The notes: generated by a model not told the origin, from the sequence alone. A DNA stretch of 26,291 bases from an uncultured Collinsella sp. (GCA_900761995.1 CAAFEY010000097.1:1-26291); one strand, 5' to 3'. Numbered from the stretch's first letter, positions 15,339-22,153 are shown. Program-made: numbers and translations.

Positions 15339-15403
15339 AAACCGTCGCAACATTCGATGAAAATCGTGCAAACGCGAAAAATCATTAAATGTTGCGACGG
15401 TTT
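15339..15403. repeat. 65-nt two-level hairpin element B
   Basis: AAACCGTCGCAACATT (15339-15354) is the exact reverse complement of 15388-15403, a perfect 16-bp stem. The 33-base interior contains a small CGT/ACG hairpin around GCAA. TGATTTTAG follows on the plus strand. The element matches the one at 11325-11389 in total length (65), arm length, inner hairpin and an AAACG...AAAA core, although the arm sequences differ. It lies between the convergent thiD and pentapeptide genes and may act as a terminator, but two copies of one layout suggest a dispersed element. Confidence 0.75.
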
Positions 15404-15439
15404 GATTTTAGATAGCGGTCGAGCAAAGGACCAGAGCGC

Positions 15440-16051
15440 CTATTCGTCGGCGAGTTGAATTCCCAACAAACCCGAGAGTGCCAGCGCCTGCTCGGCATTG
15501 ACCGTCAAGCCACGCAACTCATGGTAATCGCCCGAAACAACGGGCGCTGCAAATGTACAGCGCGACACATCAACGCCGGAAAGCGACGTCTTGAACACAT
15601 CAACACGCGTCAGGTCACAGCCATCCAGGCGTATCTGACCCAGCTTGGCACCCTGAAACGCAGCCTCTCTCAGACGTGTATCGCATGCTGTCATAGGGCC
15701 AATGCGTCCCTCCGAAAGGTTCGCACAGCTCAAATCGCACGATCCAAACGACACGCTCGACAGGCGCGCCTTGAGCAAGTTGAGTCCCGGTGCCGAGCAG
15801 TCAACGAAGTCACAGCGGCTGAGCCAGCAGCCTTCCATGTTGCAGCGGATAAAGCGGCAACCGCGAAACACCACGTCGCGAAACGTCGAGCCGCTCCAGT
15901 CAACGCTATCGAACTCGCAAGATCGGAACACAACGCCATCGAAGGTCGCGCCGTTCGCCACGTCGTAGGCAAGATCCAAATCCTCAAAAGCGGTATTGGA
16001 GACGAGCTCATCGCCCTCGGCAAAGAGGTCGATGAGCTCGTCCATGCCCAT
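15440..16051 (-). CDS. pentapeptide-repeat protein
   Basis: This 203-residue protein is built mainly of pentapeptide repeats from about residue 36 to 165. Every fifth residue is Phe, Leu, Met or Trp, flanked by small and polar residues (FRDVV FRGCR FIRCN MEGCW LSRCD FVDCS). Such proteins fold as a right-handed quadrilateral beta-helix. The repeats are notably cysteine-rich. Family members include the DNA-gyrase-protecting Qnr/MfpA proteins, but most have no known function, and nothing here identifies a gyrase protector. The N-terminus (MGMDELIDLFAEGDELV) and the C-terminus (EQALALSGLLGIQ) are probably helical caps. No clear ribosome binding site precedes either the ATG at 16051 or the one at 16045, so the exact start is uncertain. 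A terminator hairpin lies 35 bases upstream. Confidence 0.85.
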   Translation of the reverse strand: MGMDELIDLFAEGDELVSNTAFEDLDLAYDVANGATFDGVVFRSCEFDSVDWSGSTFRDVVFRGCRFIRCNMEGCWLSRCDFVDCSAPGLNLLKARLSSVSFGSCDLSCANLSEGRIGPMTACDTRLREAAFQGAKLGQIRLDGCDLTRVDVFKTSLSGVDVSRCTFAAPVVSGDYHELRGLTVNAEQALALSGLLGIQLADE

Positions 16052-16085
16052 ATGGCAGCCAATCCGTTCGTTTACCCGGGCAAAA

Positions 16086-16118
16086 CCACCGCAAAGGCGC
16101 CCGTCCCCTTTGCGGTGG
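16086..16118 (-). terminator. terminator after the SGNH hydrolase gene
   Basis: A perfect 12-bp stem (CCACCGCAAAGG with CCTTTGCGGTGG) is followed on the minus strand by TTTTGCCC. It begins 13 bases after the hydrolase stop and lies just before the pentapeptide gene. Confidence 0.8.
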
Positions 16119-16130
16119 CTTGGGGTCGCG

Positions 16131-16790
16131 CTACTCTCCGAGCATCTCTTGGAGCTTGGCTGCCACGGCGTGGCCCAGGCTCTCGTGGCTTTCGGGCATC
16201 ATGTGCAGATAATCGATATCGCCCGGCTCGGCAAAATCAGCGGCATTCAAAAAGTCGCAGCCAAACTGCTCAGCCACATGCGCGTAGTACTCACCAAAAT
16301 GTTCCGAGGCTTCTACGGAATGCTCGTCAAAATCGGTCATATATACGTCGGCGATCTGCGGCTTAATCTTGATAGGCGCCATCAGCAGAATGCGCGGACA
16401 AGGCGCAGCGTCGGTCCACGGAAACGCGCGGACGGCGCGAATCAGCGCCATGGCGCCACGGGCGATATCGGAAGCTGTCACGTTAAAGACCGTCTTACAG
16501 TCGTTGGTGCCCAGCATGATCACAATGGCGTCCAGCGGCTTATGGGCCTCGAGCAGCATCGGAAGTGCGCGGATGCCGTTAAGATTGGTGTCCAGATGGC
16601 ACATGTCGTCGCGTACCGTCGTGCGGCCGTTGAGGCCTTCTTCAATTACATGCCAGCCCTCGCCTAAGTCACGTTGGGCCACGCCGCACCAGCGCACATC
16701 GTGCGCATAGCGCACCGCGGTGCCGTCGCGCATGCCCGCCGGATCGTAACCATAGGTGTTGCTGTCGCCAAAGCATAGAACGTTTTTCAT
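16131..16790 (-). CDS. SGNH/GDSL-family hydrolase
   Basis: This 219-residue protein is an SGNH hydrolase (GDSL esterase/lipase or carbohydrate esterase type). Block I FGDSNTYGYDP holds the nucleophile Ser10. Block II is the glycine in EEGLNGRTT, block III is LGTNDCK with the oxyanion-hole Asn, and block V is DYLHMMPESH near the end with the Asp-His pair. The layout resembles arylesterase-like GDSL proteins that act on short acyl esters. No signal peptide is present, so it should be cytoplasmic. The ATG at 16790 follows GAGGGG. Terminator hairpins lie on both sides, suggesting an independently controlled gene. The natural substrate is unknown. Confidence 0.9.
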   Translation of the reverse strand: MKNVLCFGDSNTYGYDPAGMRDGTAVRYAHDVRWCGVAQRDLGEGWHVIEEGLNGRTTVRDDMCHLDTNLNGIRALPMLLEAHKPLDAIVIMLGTNDCKTVFNVTASDIARGAMALIRAVRAFPWTDAAPCPRILLMAPIKIKPQIADVYMTDFDEHSVEASEHFGEYYAHVAEQFGCDFLNAADFAEPGDIDYLHMMPESHESLGHAVAAKLQEMLGE

Positions 16791-16813
16791 CGTAAGCCCC
16801 TCGCTCAGTAAAA

Positions 16814-16843
16814 AGCCGACGGAAGCAGCCTCTCCCGCCGGCT
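16814..16843 (-). terminator. terminator after the TIGR02452 gene
   Basis: On the minus strand AGCCGGCGG pairs with CCGTCGGCT (one G-U) and TTTTTAC follows. It lies 26 bases past the stop of the PARG-like gene and only 24 bases before the SGNH start, so it could also act as an attenuator for that gene. Confidence 0.75.
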
Positions 16844-16868
16844 CGACCTATCTGTCAGCATGTACCGA

Positions 16869-17990
16869 TTACAGGTACTTGCGCCAATCGTCCTCGTCCT
16901 CATCATCCTCGGTAGCAGCCTGGGTCTGCTCGGCGGCGCGAGCTGCCGCAGCGCGAGCGGCAACCTGGGCATAGGACTCCTCGTTGCGCTCGGGGAAGTT
17001 TGCCAGCACGTGCTCGAACTTGGCAAAATCCTCATCCCAGCGCGTAGAAGGCACGGCAAAGAAGACTTGCTTGACCTTAAAGTCGCCCGACGCGAGCTCC
17101 TTGCGGAAGAGCTCGGCCACGGCCTCTGCGTCAAAGCCGTTGTTGTCGCAGCCCCAAGCGCCCAGCACGAGCTTCTCGCGACCTAGCTCGTCGCAGATGG
17201 CAAGCACAAAGCGAATGCGGTCGCGCAGGGCGTCCAGCAGAGCATCGTCGCTCACGCGATACTCCTGGCGGGCGCGCTTAACGTTGGGCGCGGCGGCCAC
17301 GATCACGTCGGCGTATGCATGCACGTGGTTGCGGTCGAAGCGCACCGCAGGCACCACCAGCGCACGGTTGCGGTAAAGCTCGCAGTTGATGTTGCGGCGA
17401 CGGTTCTCGCCGTACCATTTGCGCTGCTTATCGAGAACGTTGTACAGATACGAATCGGCGCACAGCGTGGCCTCCTGGCCCAGATAGCCCTGGATGTAGC
17501 CACCGCCCGGGTTGGTGAACGAGGCAAAGGCGAGCACGGCCATGTCGCAGAACTGCGCATAGCCACGACCGTTGTCCAGGATGGCCTGCGTGGCGGAGGC
17601 ATCGAGCACGGTGACCTCAGGCAGAACCGGAGCGGGCTCCTCAGCAGGCGCGGACTCAGCTTCGGCGATTTCCTCGGCAGGCTCAGGCGCTGCCTCGGTC
17701 TCGGGCGCCGTCTCGGTCTCGGCAGCCTCCGCGCCCTCGACGTCCTCGGCAACCTGTTCTTCGGCGGCCACAGCACTCTGAACCTTGGCCTTCATCGCCG
17801 CGACAAAACCGGCAGGCATACCATCGAACTCGCACACGCCGGCAAGCGAACGCTCGATATCCTTGGCGCACGCTTCGGACACAGTTGCCACGTGACGCTC
17901 GGCGGCCTTGGCACGGGCCTCGCGCTTGGGATTGGGCTGACCCGCTCGGTTGGACCTGCGGTTACGGTTCCTGTTGTCGACGTCTGCCAT
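16869..17990 (-). CDS. TIGR02452 family (microbial PARG-like) protein with altered catalytic motif
   Basis: This 373-residue protein is related to TIGR02452/DUF2263 poly(ADP-ribose) glycohydrolase-like macrodomain proteins. Family features are the N-terminal helix (ERHVATVSEACAKDIE), FTNPGGGYIQGYLGQEATLC (PARG loop, residues 158-177), VIVAAAPNVKRAR, and LVLGAWGCDNNGFDAEAVAELF. In active PARGs the loop reads GGG-x(6-8)-QEE and the second Glu is catalytic. Here it is Q172-E173-A174, so canonical glycohydrolase activity is doubtful. Other unusual parts are a basic Arg/Asn-rich N-terminus (1-30), an Ala/Glu/Pro-rich linker of about 50 residues (75-124) inserted between the two conserved parts, and an acidic tail (EDDEDEDDW). 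The ATG at 17990 follows AAAGGTGA. It may still bind ADP-ribose; its role is unknown. Confidence 0.8.
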   Translation of the reverse strand: MADVDNRNRNRRSNRAGQPNPKREARAKAAERHVATVSEACAKDIERSLAGVCEFDGMPAGFVAAMKAKVQSAVAAEEQVAEDVEGAEAAETETAPETEAAPEPAEEIAEAESAPAEEPAPVLPEVTVLDASATQAILDNGRGYAQFCDMAVLAFASFTNPGGGYIQGYLGQEATLCADSYLYNVLDKQRKWYGENRRRNINCELYRNRALVVPAVRFDRNHVHAYADVIVAAAPNVKRARQEYRVSDDALLDALRDRIRFVLAICDELGREKLVLGAWGCDNNGFDAEAVAELFRKELASGDFKVKQVFFAVPSTRWDEDFAKFEHVLANFPERNEESYAQVAARAAAARAAEQTQAATEDDEDEDDWRKYL

Positions 17991-18060
17991 AAGTGGTCAC
18001 CTTTCCTGTCGCTGCCGCTATCGGCTTTTCCCATCCATGATACCCCGCCGAGTACAAAAA

Positions 18061-18082
18061 AGACGGCCCCGAAGGACCGCCT
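18061..18082 (-). terminator. terminator after the Bax-inhibitor-like gene
   Basis: On the minus strand AGGCGGTCC and GGGCCGTCT form a 9-bp stem (two G-U pairs) with loop TTCG, followed by six T residues counting the last stem base. It lies about 45 bases after the stop codon. Confidence 0.85.
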
Positions 18083-18127
18083 TTCGCATCGATTTACACG
18101 CACGGCAAGCACCGCCGCAATTCGCCA

Positions 18128-18823
18128 CTAGTCGCGACGGCCAAGGATGTTCAGGATGCGCAGGAACACGTTGATAATGTCCACGAACAGATTGGACGCC
18201 ATGAGCACGGCGTTGGGCAGCGTAGGCGGCACCGTCGTGGCAACATAGGTGTCGTAGCCAATAAAGCCGGCGAACACCACGATTACGATCAGATCGGTGA
18301 TGGTCTGCGAGACGCCCATGAACATCAGCACGATCTCAACCAGAATAGTGGCGAGCAGAATGCCAAAACCAATGCCATACACACGCTGGAAGAACTTGGG
18401 GAAGGTTACGCCCAGCGCACCAAAGACAAAGGTGATGGCGGCCGTGGCGATAAAGGCGGTGTTAATGGTAGGCAAGTCGTAGTTGGCAAGACCAAACGAC
18501 GCCGTCAGGCCAAAGGTGCTCGCAAAGACCACGTAGCCCACGAGTGACAGGCCCACAGACTGCTTGCCCGCAGCAGCCGACATCATGACCATGCCGACGA
18601 TGGTCAAAATAAATGAGCCAAAGACCAGCGGCAAAGCGGCGCCGCTCATCATCATGCGCGCAAACGACATGGTGCTCGTAAAGTAAGCACCGGCGCCCAT
18701 GGCGCAAAAGCCCAAAAAGATCAGGGCAGACATGACAAGGTTGTACGCGCGCGGCGACATCTCCTTGGCACGGCTTGCGCCGGTCTCAATGGGACCGTTC
18801 TGATAACCCTGGATATCGTTCAT
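18128..18823 (-). CDS. Bax inhibitor-1 / YccA family membrane protein
   Basis: This 231-residue polytopic membrane protein belongs to the BI-1 (UPF0005/TMBIM) family, with about seven predicted helices between residues 28 and 220. The family features are a soluble N-terminus (MNDIQGYQNG), GVTFPKFFQRVYGIGFGILL before helix 6, and FAGFIGYDTYVAT near the end. The FIGYDTY and C-terminal helix (LFVDIINVFLRILNILG) carry the acidic residues linked to pH-sensitive calcium leak in BsYetJ. E. coli YccA instead modulates FtsH. Which of these applies here is not known. The ATG at 18823 follows AAAGGA. A terminator-like hairpin and a palindromic site lie between it and the upstream unknown gene. Confidence 0.9.
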   Translation of the reverse strand: MNDIQGYQNGPIETGASRAKEMSPRAYNLVMSALIFLGFCAMGAGAYFTSTMSFARMMMSGAALPLVFGSFILTIVGMVMMSAAAGKQSVGLSLVGYVVFASTFGLTASFGLANYDLPTINTAFIATAAITFVFGALGVTFPKFFQRVYGIGFGILLATILVEIVLMFMGVSQTITDLIVIVVFAGFIGYDTYVATTVPPTLPNAVLMASNLFVDIINVFLRILNILGRRD

Positions 18824-18841
18824 AATATCGTCCTTTCAAAA

Positions 18842-18856
18842 GCGCTGCGACAGCGC
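18842..18856 (-). terminator. small hairpin before the Bax-inhibitor-like gene
   Basis: GCGCTG and CAGCGC form a 6-bp stem with a 3-base loop. Read on the minus strand TTTTG follows. It may be the terminator of the unknown gene at 18903-19241, or a structure just upstream of the AAAGGA binding site of the next gene. Confidence 0.4.
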
Positions 18857-18862
18857 CGTAGG

Positions 18863-18884
18863 TGACAAGATTCCTGTCATTGTA
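18863..18884 (-). promoter_or_regulatory. candidate -10 box with overlapping palindrome
   Basis: Read on the minus strand, TACAAT (18879-18884) is a good -10. It is followed at once by TGACA-7-TGTCA (18863-18879), an inverted repeat at the expected transcription start. This arrangement is typical of an operator. No convincing -35 is seen, so the call is tentative. Confidence 0.35.
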
Positions 18885-18902
18885 CCCGAATGCCGTACGT
18901 CC

Positions 18903-19241
18903 TTACCCACGGCGCTCGCCCTCGAGCGTACGGTCGAATGCCCACACCCACCAACGCATCAGATGGGCCTGCGAACCATCTGGTCGTTCGCGCGTCTGGT
19001 CCTCCAGATACAACTCGGTCGCGTGCCCGCCAAAACGCACCTTATAGGTTGCCGTACGGATGCCGTGAACCGTCAGGCCAAACCCAGTGGTCGAGACAAT
19101 CTCGTCAATCGTAAAGCAACGACCGTCGACCCAGCAGACGGTGACCGGCACGACCTGTCCGCCCGCGAGGATGCGAGCCACGACGTCCACATACTGCTTG
19201 TGCACGCGCCGAGTTTTGCCATCTGTCTGTCGATATTCCAT
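18903..19241 (-). CDS. small protein of unknown function
   Basis: This 112-residue soluble protein reads MEYRQTDGKTRRVHKQYVDV, then VPVTVCWVDGRCFTIDEIV, TATYKVRFGGHATELYLED and RWWVWAFD. The pattern of a short strand, W-x-D-G-R, a Val-rich strand and a Trp-rich end resembles small actinobacterial proteins of the DUF6504 kind, but I cannot confirm this. The start is uncertain. AGGAGG lies only one base before the ATG at 19241, which is too close. The next in-frame upstream ATG (19262) has no binding site. No other start codon lies close enough downstream to fit the AGGAGG. Codon use and composition match the neighbours. It lies upstream of the Bax-inhibitor-like gene on the same strand. Confidence 0.65.
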   Translation of the reverse strand: MEYRQTDGKTRRVHKQYVDVVARILAGGQVVPVTVCWVDGRCFTIDEIVSTTGFGLTVHGIRTATYKVRFGGHATELYLEDQTRERPDGSQAHLMRWWVWAFDRTLEGERRG

Positions 19242-19429
19242 GCCTCCTATTATCGAACGCATGTTTGCATGTTGTAAAGCGAACAGACTGTGGTTTTGGA
19301 GTGTCGTAGTAATCGCACGTGTCCGCATGGCGTGTTAGCAAAAAGAACACCCGCGGTCAACAGGGCTAATATTCAATTTTAGTGCCAAAAAGTTCACTTC
19401 TCCCATCAGAACTCGGTAAAGAAACCCAC

Positions 19430-19461
19430 AGGAGGTGATACGATTTATCATGTTTTTGTAA
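19430..19461 (+). promoter_or_regulatory. strong ribosome binding sequence with a three-codon frame, upstream of the phosphate permease
   Basis: AGGAGGTGAT is a 10-base match to the expected 16S rRNA 3' end, yet no long gene starts after it. The first ATG (19450) opens the three-codon frame ATG TTT TTG TAA. The permease start is 31 bases after this stop codon and has only a weak binding site of its own (GAGAAAG). It could be a tiny leader frame coupled to the permease, or a ribosome standby site. Confidence 0.45.
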
Positions 19462-19491
19462 CGTGTCTGCAAACTTCGAGAAAGCCCATAT

Positions 19492-20541
19492 ATGGACGTA
19501 ACGTTCTCAACCTTCCTCGGCCAAATTGTGTCGAACCCAGTCCTTGCCGTCACCGTGATCCTCGCGTTGGGCGCCATCTTCGTCAATGGATGGACCGACG
19601 CGCCCAACGCCATCGCGACCTGCGTCACTACGCGTTGCATGCCCGCCCGCGCCGCCATTCTCATGAGCGCCGCATTCAACTTCCTCGGCGTGCTCATCAT
19701 GACGCACTTTAACGCGAGCGTCGCCAACACCATCTCACATATCGTCGACTTTGGCGGAAACAGCACCATGGCGCTCGCGTGCCTCTGCGCGGCGCTGTTC
19801 TCCATCGTCGTCTACGGCGCCACAGCGTCGCGTTTTGGTATCCCCACCTCGCAAAGCCACAGCCTTATCGCCGGCCTGACCGGTGCCGCTATCGCCCTCG
19901 GCGGCGCGAGCAGCGTCAACGTCCACGAATGGATGAAGGTCATCTACGGCCTGGCGCTCTCCATCGGTCTGGGCTTTGTCATGGGCTGGATCCTGTGCAA
20001 ACTCGTCTCGATTCTGTTTGCCGCCGCCAACAGGCGACGTGCCAACGTCTTCTTTAAATACGCTCAGATCGCGAGTGCCGCGGCCATGAGCTTTATGCAC
20101 GGCGCGCAGGATGGACAGAAGTTCATCGGCGTGCTCTTTTTAGGCGTGGCCTTCGCCAGCGGCCAGACGAGCGTCGGCGATGCCGGCATCCCCATCTGGA
20201 TTATGCTGCTGTGCTCGGCAACCATGGGCATCGGCACCAGCGTGGGCGGCGAGCGCATCATCAAGTCCGTCGGCCAGAGCATGGTTAAGCTCGAGAAGTA
20301 TCAGGGCTTCTCTGCCGACCTCGCAGGCGCCGCGAACCTGCTGCTTGCCACCCTTACCGGCATCCCCGTGTCCTCCACGCACATCAAAACCTGCGCCATT
20401 ATGGGTGTCGGTGCCGTCAAGCGCCTCTCGGCCATCAACTTCGGTGTCGTCAAGGACATGATGTTCACCTGGTTCTTCACCTTCCCTGCCTGCGGACTCA
20501 TCAGCTTTGTCATGGCCAAGCTGTTCATGATGTTCCTCTAG
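19492..20541 (+). CDS. PiT-family inorganic phosphate permease
   Basis: This 349-residue integral membrane protein of the PiT family (PF01384) is a low-affinity phosphate transporter driven by protons or sodium, probably taking up metal-phosphate. Two inverted halves are visible. The first has GWTDAPNAIATCVTTR (about residues 33-48) and FGIPTSQSHSLIAGLTGAAI. The second has MSFMHGAQDGQKFIGV and TGIPVSSTHIKTCAIMGVG. The paired G(I)P(T/V)S-S-H motifs bind phosphate. About ten helices are expected, and the length is at the short end for the family. The ATG at 19492 has a weak binding site (GAGAAAG). No upstream start in frame exists because of the TAA at 19459. The downstream DUF47 gene, 66 bases away, is the usual partner. 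Confidence 0.94.
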   Translation: MDVTFSTFLGQIVSNPVLAVTVILALGAIFVNGWTDAPNAIATCVTTRCMPARAAILMSAAFNFLGVLIMTHFNASVANTISHIVDFGGNSTMALACLCAALFSIVVYGATASRFGIPTSQSHSLIAGLTGAAIALGGASSVNVHEWMKVIYGLALSIGLGFVMGWILCKLVSILFAAANRRRANVFFKYAQIASAAAMSFMHGAQDGQKFIGVLFLGVAFASGQTSVGDAGIPIWIMLLCSATMGIGTSVGGERIIKSVGQSMVKLEKYQGFSADLAGAANLLLATLTGIPVSSTHIKTCAIMGVGAVKRLSAINFGVVKDMMFTWFFTFPACGLISFVMAKLFMMFL

Positions 20542-20607
20542 TCAAACCGAACGTCCATCCGGACTGCATTACCTCGCCCGCCCATCTTCACCTCGAAAGG
20601 ACCACTC

Positions 20608-21231
20608 ATGGCAAAGAAACCCGATTCGTTCTACTTTGACAACTACGTCGCCTGCGCCGACCTCGCCGTCCAGGCCGCAGAGCTGCTCACCAAGATTTTT
20701 GAGAACTTTGACCCCGCGCAGATCCACGACATGCTCGATAAGATGCATGCGATTGAGCATGCGGCAGACAAGAAGCACCACGAGCTCGAAGACGCCCTGC
20801 TCACCGCCTTTATCACCCCGCTCGAGCGCGAGGATCTGGATCTGATGAGCTGCTCACTCGACACCGTGCTCGACCGCATCGAGGGCGTCGTGCAGCGCGT
20901 CTACTTCACCAACATTCAGAGCATCCATCCCGACGCCATCGTCATCGCCCACAAGGTGACCGACGCCTGCCGCGCCATGAAGGACCTGATGGTCGAGCTT
21001 CCCAACTACCGCAAGTCCAAGACCCTGCGCGAGCTCGTCATCCAGATCAACACGATCGAGTCCGAGGCCGACGAGCTCTACATCAACGCCATGCGCAACC
21101 TGCACGTTAACGGCAAGGATCCGCTCGAGGTCATCGCCTGGCGTGACGTGTACGCCTTCCTGGAGTACTGCGCTGACTGCTGTGAGAATGTGGCCGATGT
21201 TGTGGATTCGATTGTCATGAAGAACAGTTAA
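20608..21231 (+). CDS. DUF47 family PhoU-like phosphate transport regulator
   Basis: This 207-residue all-helical cytoplasmic protein of the DUF47 (Pit accessory, PhoU-related) family is usually encoded next to PiT permeases and thought to control them. Conserved stretches include MHAIEHAADKKHHEL (residues about 46-60), FITPLEREDLDLMSCSLDTVLDRIEG (about 68-93) and INTIESEADELYINAM (about 149-164). The ExxxD/ExxAD repeats are the acidic metal-binding motifs of PhoU-type bundles. AAAGGA precedes the ATG. It follows the permease by 66 bases on the same strand, so they form an operon. A long inverted repeat begins 6 bases after its stop. Confidence 0.94.
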   Translation: MAKKPDSFYFDNYVACADLAVQAAELLTKIFENFDPAQIHDMLDKMHAIEHAADKKHHELEDALLTAFITPLEREDLDLMSCSLDTVLDRIEGVVQRVYFTNIQSIHPDAIVIAHKVTDACRAMKDLMVELPNYRKSKTLRELVIQINTIESEADELYINAMRNLHVNGKDPLEVIAWRDVYAFLEYCADCCENVADVVDSIVMKNS

Positions 21232-21236
21232 TTGGG

Positions 21237-21344
21237 GGTACGTGTCCCGGCGGCGAAGGGCCGGCCACGGTTTGCTTTCTCACTCCGGCTGCTTTGCAGA
21301 GTCGTTCGAAAGTAAACCGTGGCCGGCCCTTCGCCTTACGTACC
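21237..21344. repeat. 108-bp element with 28-bp inverted repeat
   Basis: GGCGAAGGGCCGGCCACGGT and the following 8 bases (21252-21279) pair with 21308-21335 at 27 of 28 positions; the exception is a possible G-U pair. Outside this, GGTACGT (21237-21243) pairs with ACGTACC (21338-21344), with unpaired bases between the two stems. The 28-base middle contains CCGGCTGCTTTGCAG. The layout is like that at 6737-6866: it begins immediately after a stop codon, with very long GC-rich arms and no T tract. The 11-base word ACTTTGGCTGA lies shortly to the right of both. Confidence 0.85.
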
Positions 21345-21347
21345 ACC

Positions 21348-21425
21348 ATTGGGAACTTTGGCTGATACTTTGAAAGCGATGAGGCTTTTGTTGGCGGGAC
21401 CTTTGGACCCGATTGGGAACTTTGG
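21348..21425. repeat. 14-bp direct repeat in T/G-rich intergenic tract
   Basis: ATTGGGAACTTTGG occurs at 21348-21361 and again at 21412-21425. The tract 21345-21509 is rich in T and G and poor in C, with many variants of CTTTGG. No gene or clear promoter is seen in it, although the nitroreductase promoter must lie here. The GGAGGG binding site of that gene closes the tract. Confidence 0.65.
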
Positions 21426-21509
21426 GGCCGCCTTAAACGTTTGGTTGAATGGTGCTTTGGGTACCCTTTGTTTTGCTTTGGGTTGATTCGTTAAATTTGG
21501 AGGGCTTGT

Positions 21510-22040
21510 ATGTCTTATTTGGATCTGGCTCGTGGTCGGTATTCTTGTCGTTCTTTTGAGGATCGGGCTGTTGAGCAGGCTGTGGTGGATGCCATTGTTG
21601 AGGCTGGGCGTATTGCTCCTTCTGCTTGTAATAATCATCCTTCTCGTGTGATGGTGTTGGATACGCCCGAGTTGTTGGAGAAGGCTGCTGCTTGTCAGCC
21701 TCGGTTTGCTCGTGATGGGTCTATCTTTGGGGCTCCGCTTGTCTTCCTTATTTGCAGCGTTACCGATGATGCTTGGGTGCGCCCGTATGACCAGATGAAT
21801 TCCAGTGAAATCGATACGTCCATCGTGTGCGATCAGATGATGATGGAGGCCACCGAGCAGGGTCTGGGAACGTGCTGGGTATGCCATTTTAAGCCTGAGG
21901 TGGCACAGGAGCGGTTCAACCTGCCCGAGGGCGTCTATCCCTATCACATGCTCGTCTGTGGCTATCCTGCCGACCACATCGCCGATCCCGAGCATCGCGA
22001 GGCCCGTACCATTCCCCTCCCCGACTTCCTCCTCAAGTAG
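21510..22040 (+). CDS. nitroreductase family protein
   Basis: This 176-residue protein is an FMN-dependent nitroreductase-family oxidoreductase of the short type, probably a homodimer using NAD(P)H. RGRYSCRSF (residues 8-16) is the FMN phosphate-binding motif. APSACNNHPSRVMVL (36-50) and EATEQGLGTCWVCHF (about 114-128) are the other FMN-site blocks. The ATG at 21510 follows GGAGGG at 6 bases. Codon use is mosaic. Only 2 of the first 71 codons end in C, with TCT, GCT, CGT, TGT and TTG dominating, whereas from codon 72 onward C-ending codons become common and dominate the last 50. This suggests recombination or a recently changed 5' half. The electron acceptor in the cell is unknown. Confidence 0.9.
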   Translation: MSYLDLARGRYSCRSFEDRAVEQAVVDAIVEAGRIAPSACNNHPSRVMVLDTPELLEKAAACQPRFARDGSIFGAPLVFLICSVTDDAWVRPYDQMNSSEIDTSIVCDQMMMEATEQGLGTCWVCHFKPEVAQERFNLPEGVYPYHMLVCGYPADHIADPEHREARTIPLPDFLLK

Positions 22041-22087
22041 TTTTTGGCACATACCCTAAAACCTACCTTTTACCGCTCACCCGTTCG

Positions 22088-22119
22088 CCGAGTTCTGCGC
22101 CACTATGTGCAGGGCTCGG
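22088..22119 (+). terminator. terminator after the nitroreductase gene
   Basis: CCGAG and CTCGG with an inner CTGC/GCAG form a two-part stem, followed by TTTTTT (22120-22125). It lies 48 bases after the stop. Confidence 0.8.
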
Positions 22120-22153
22120 TTTTTTATGTTACGCACCCCGGCACAGTCATAAA

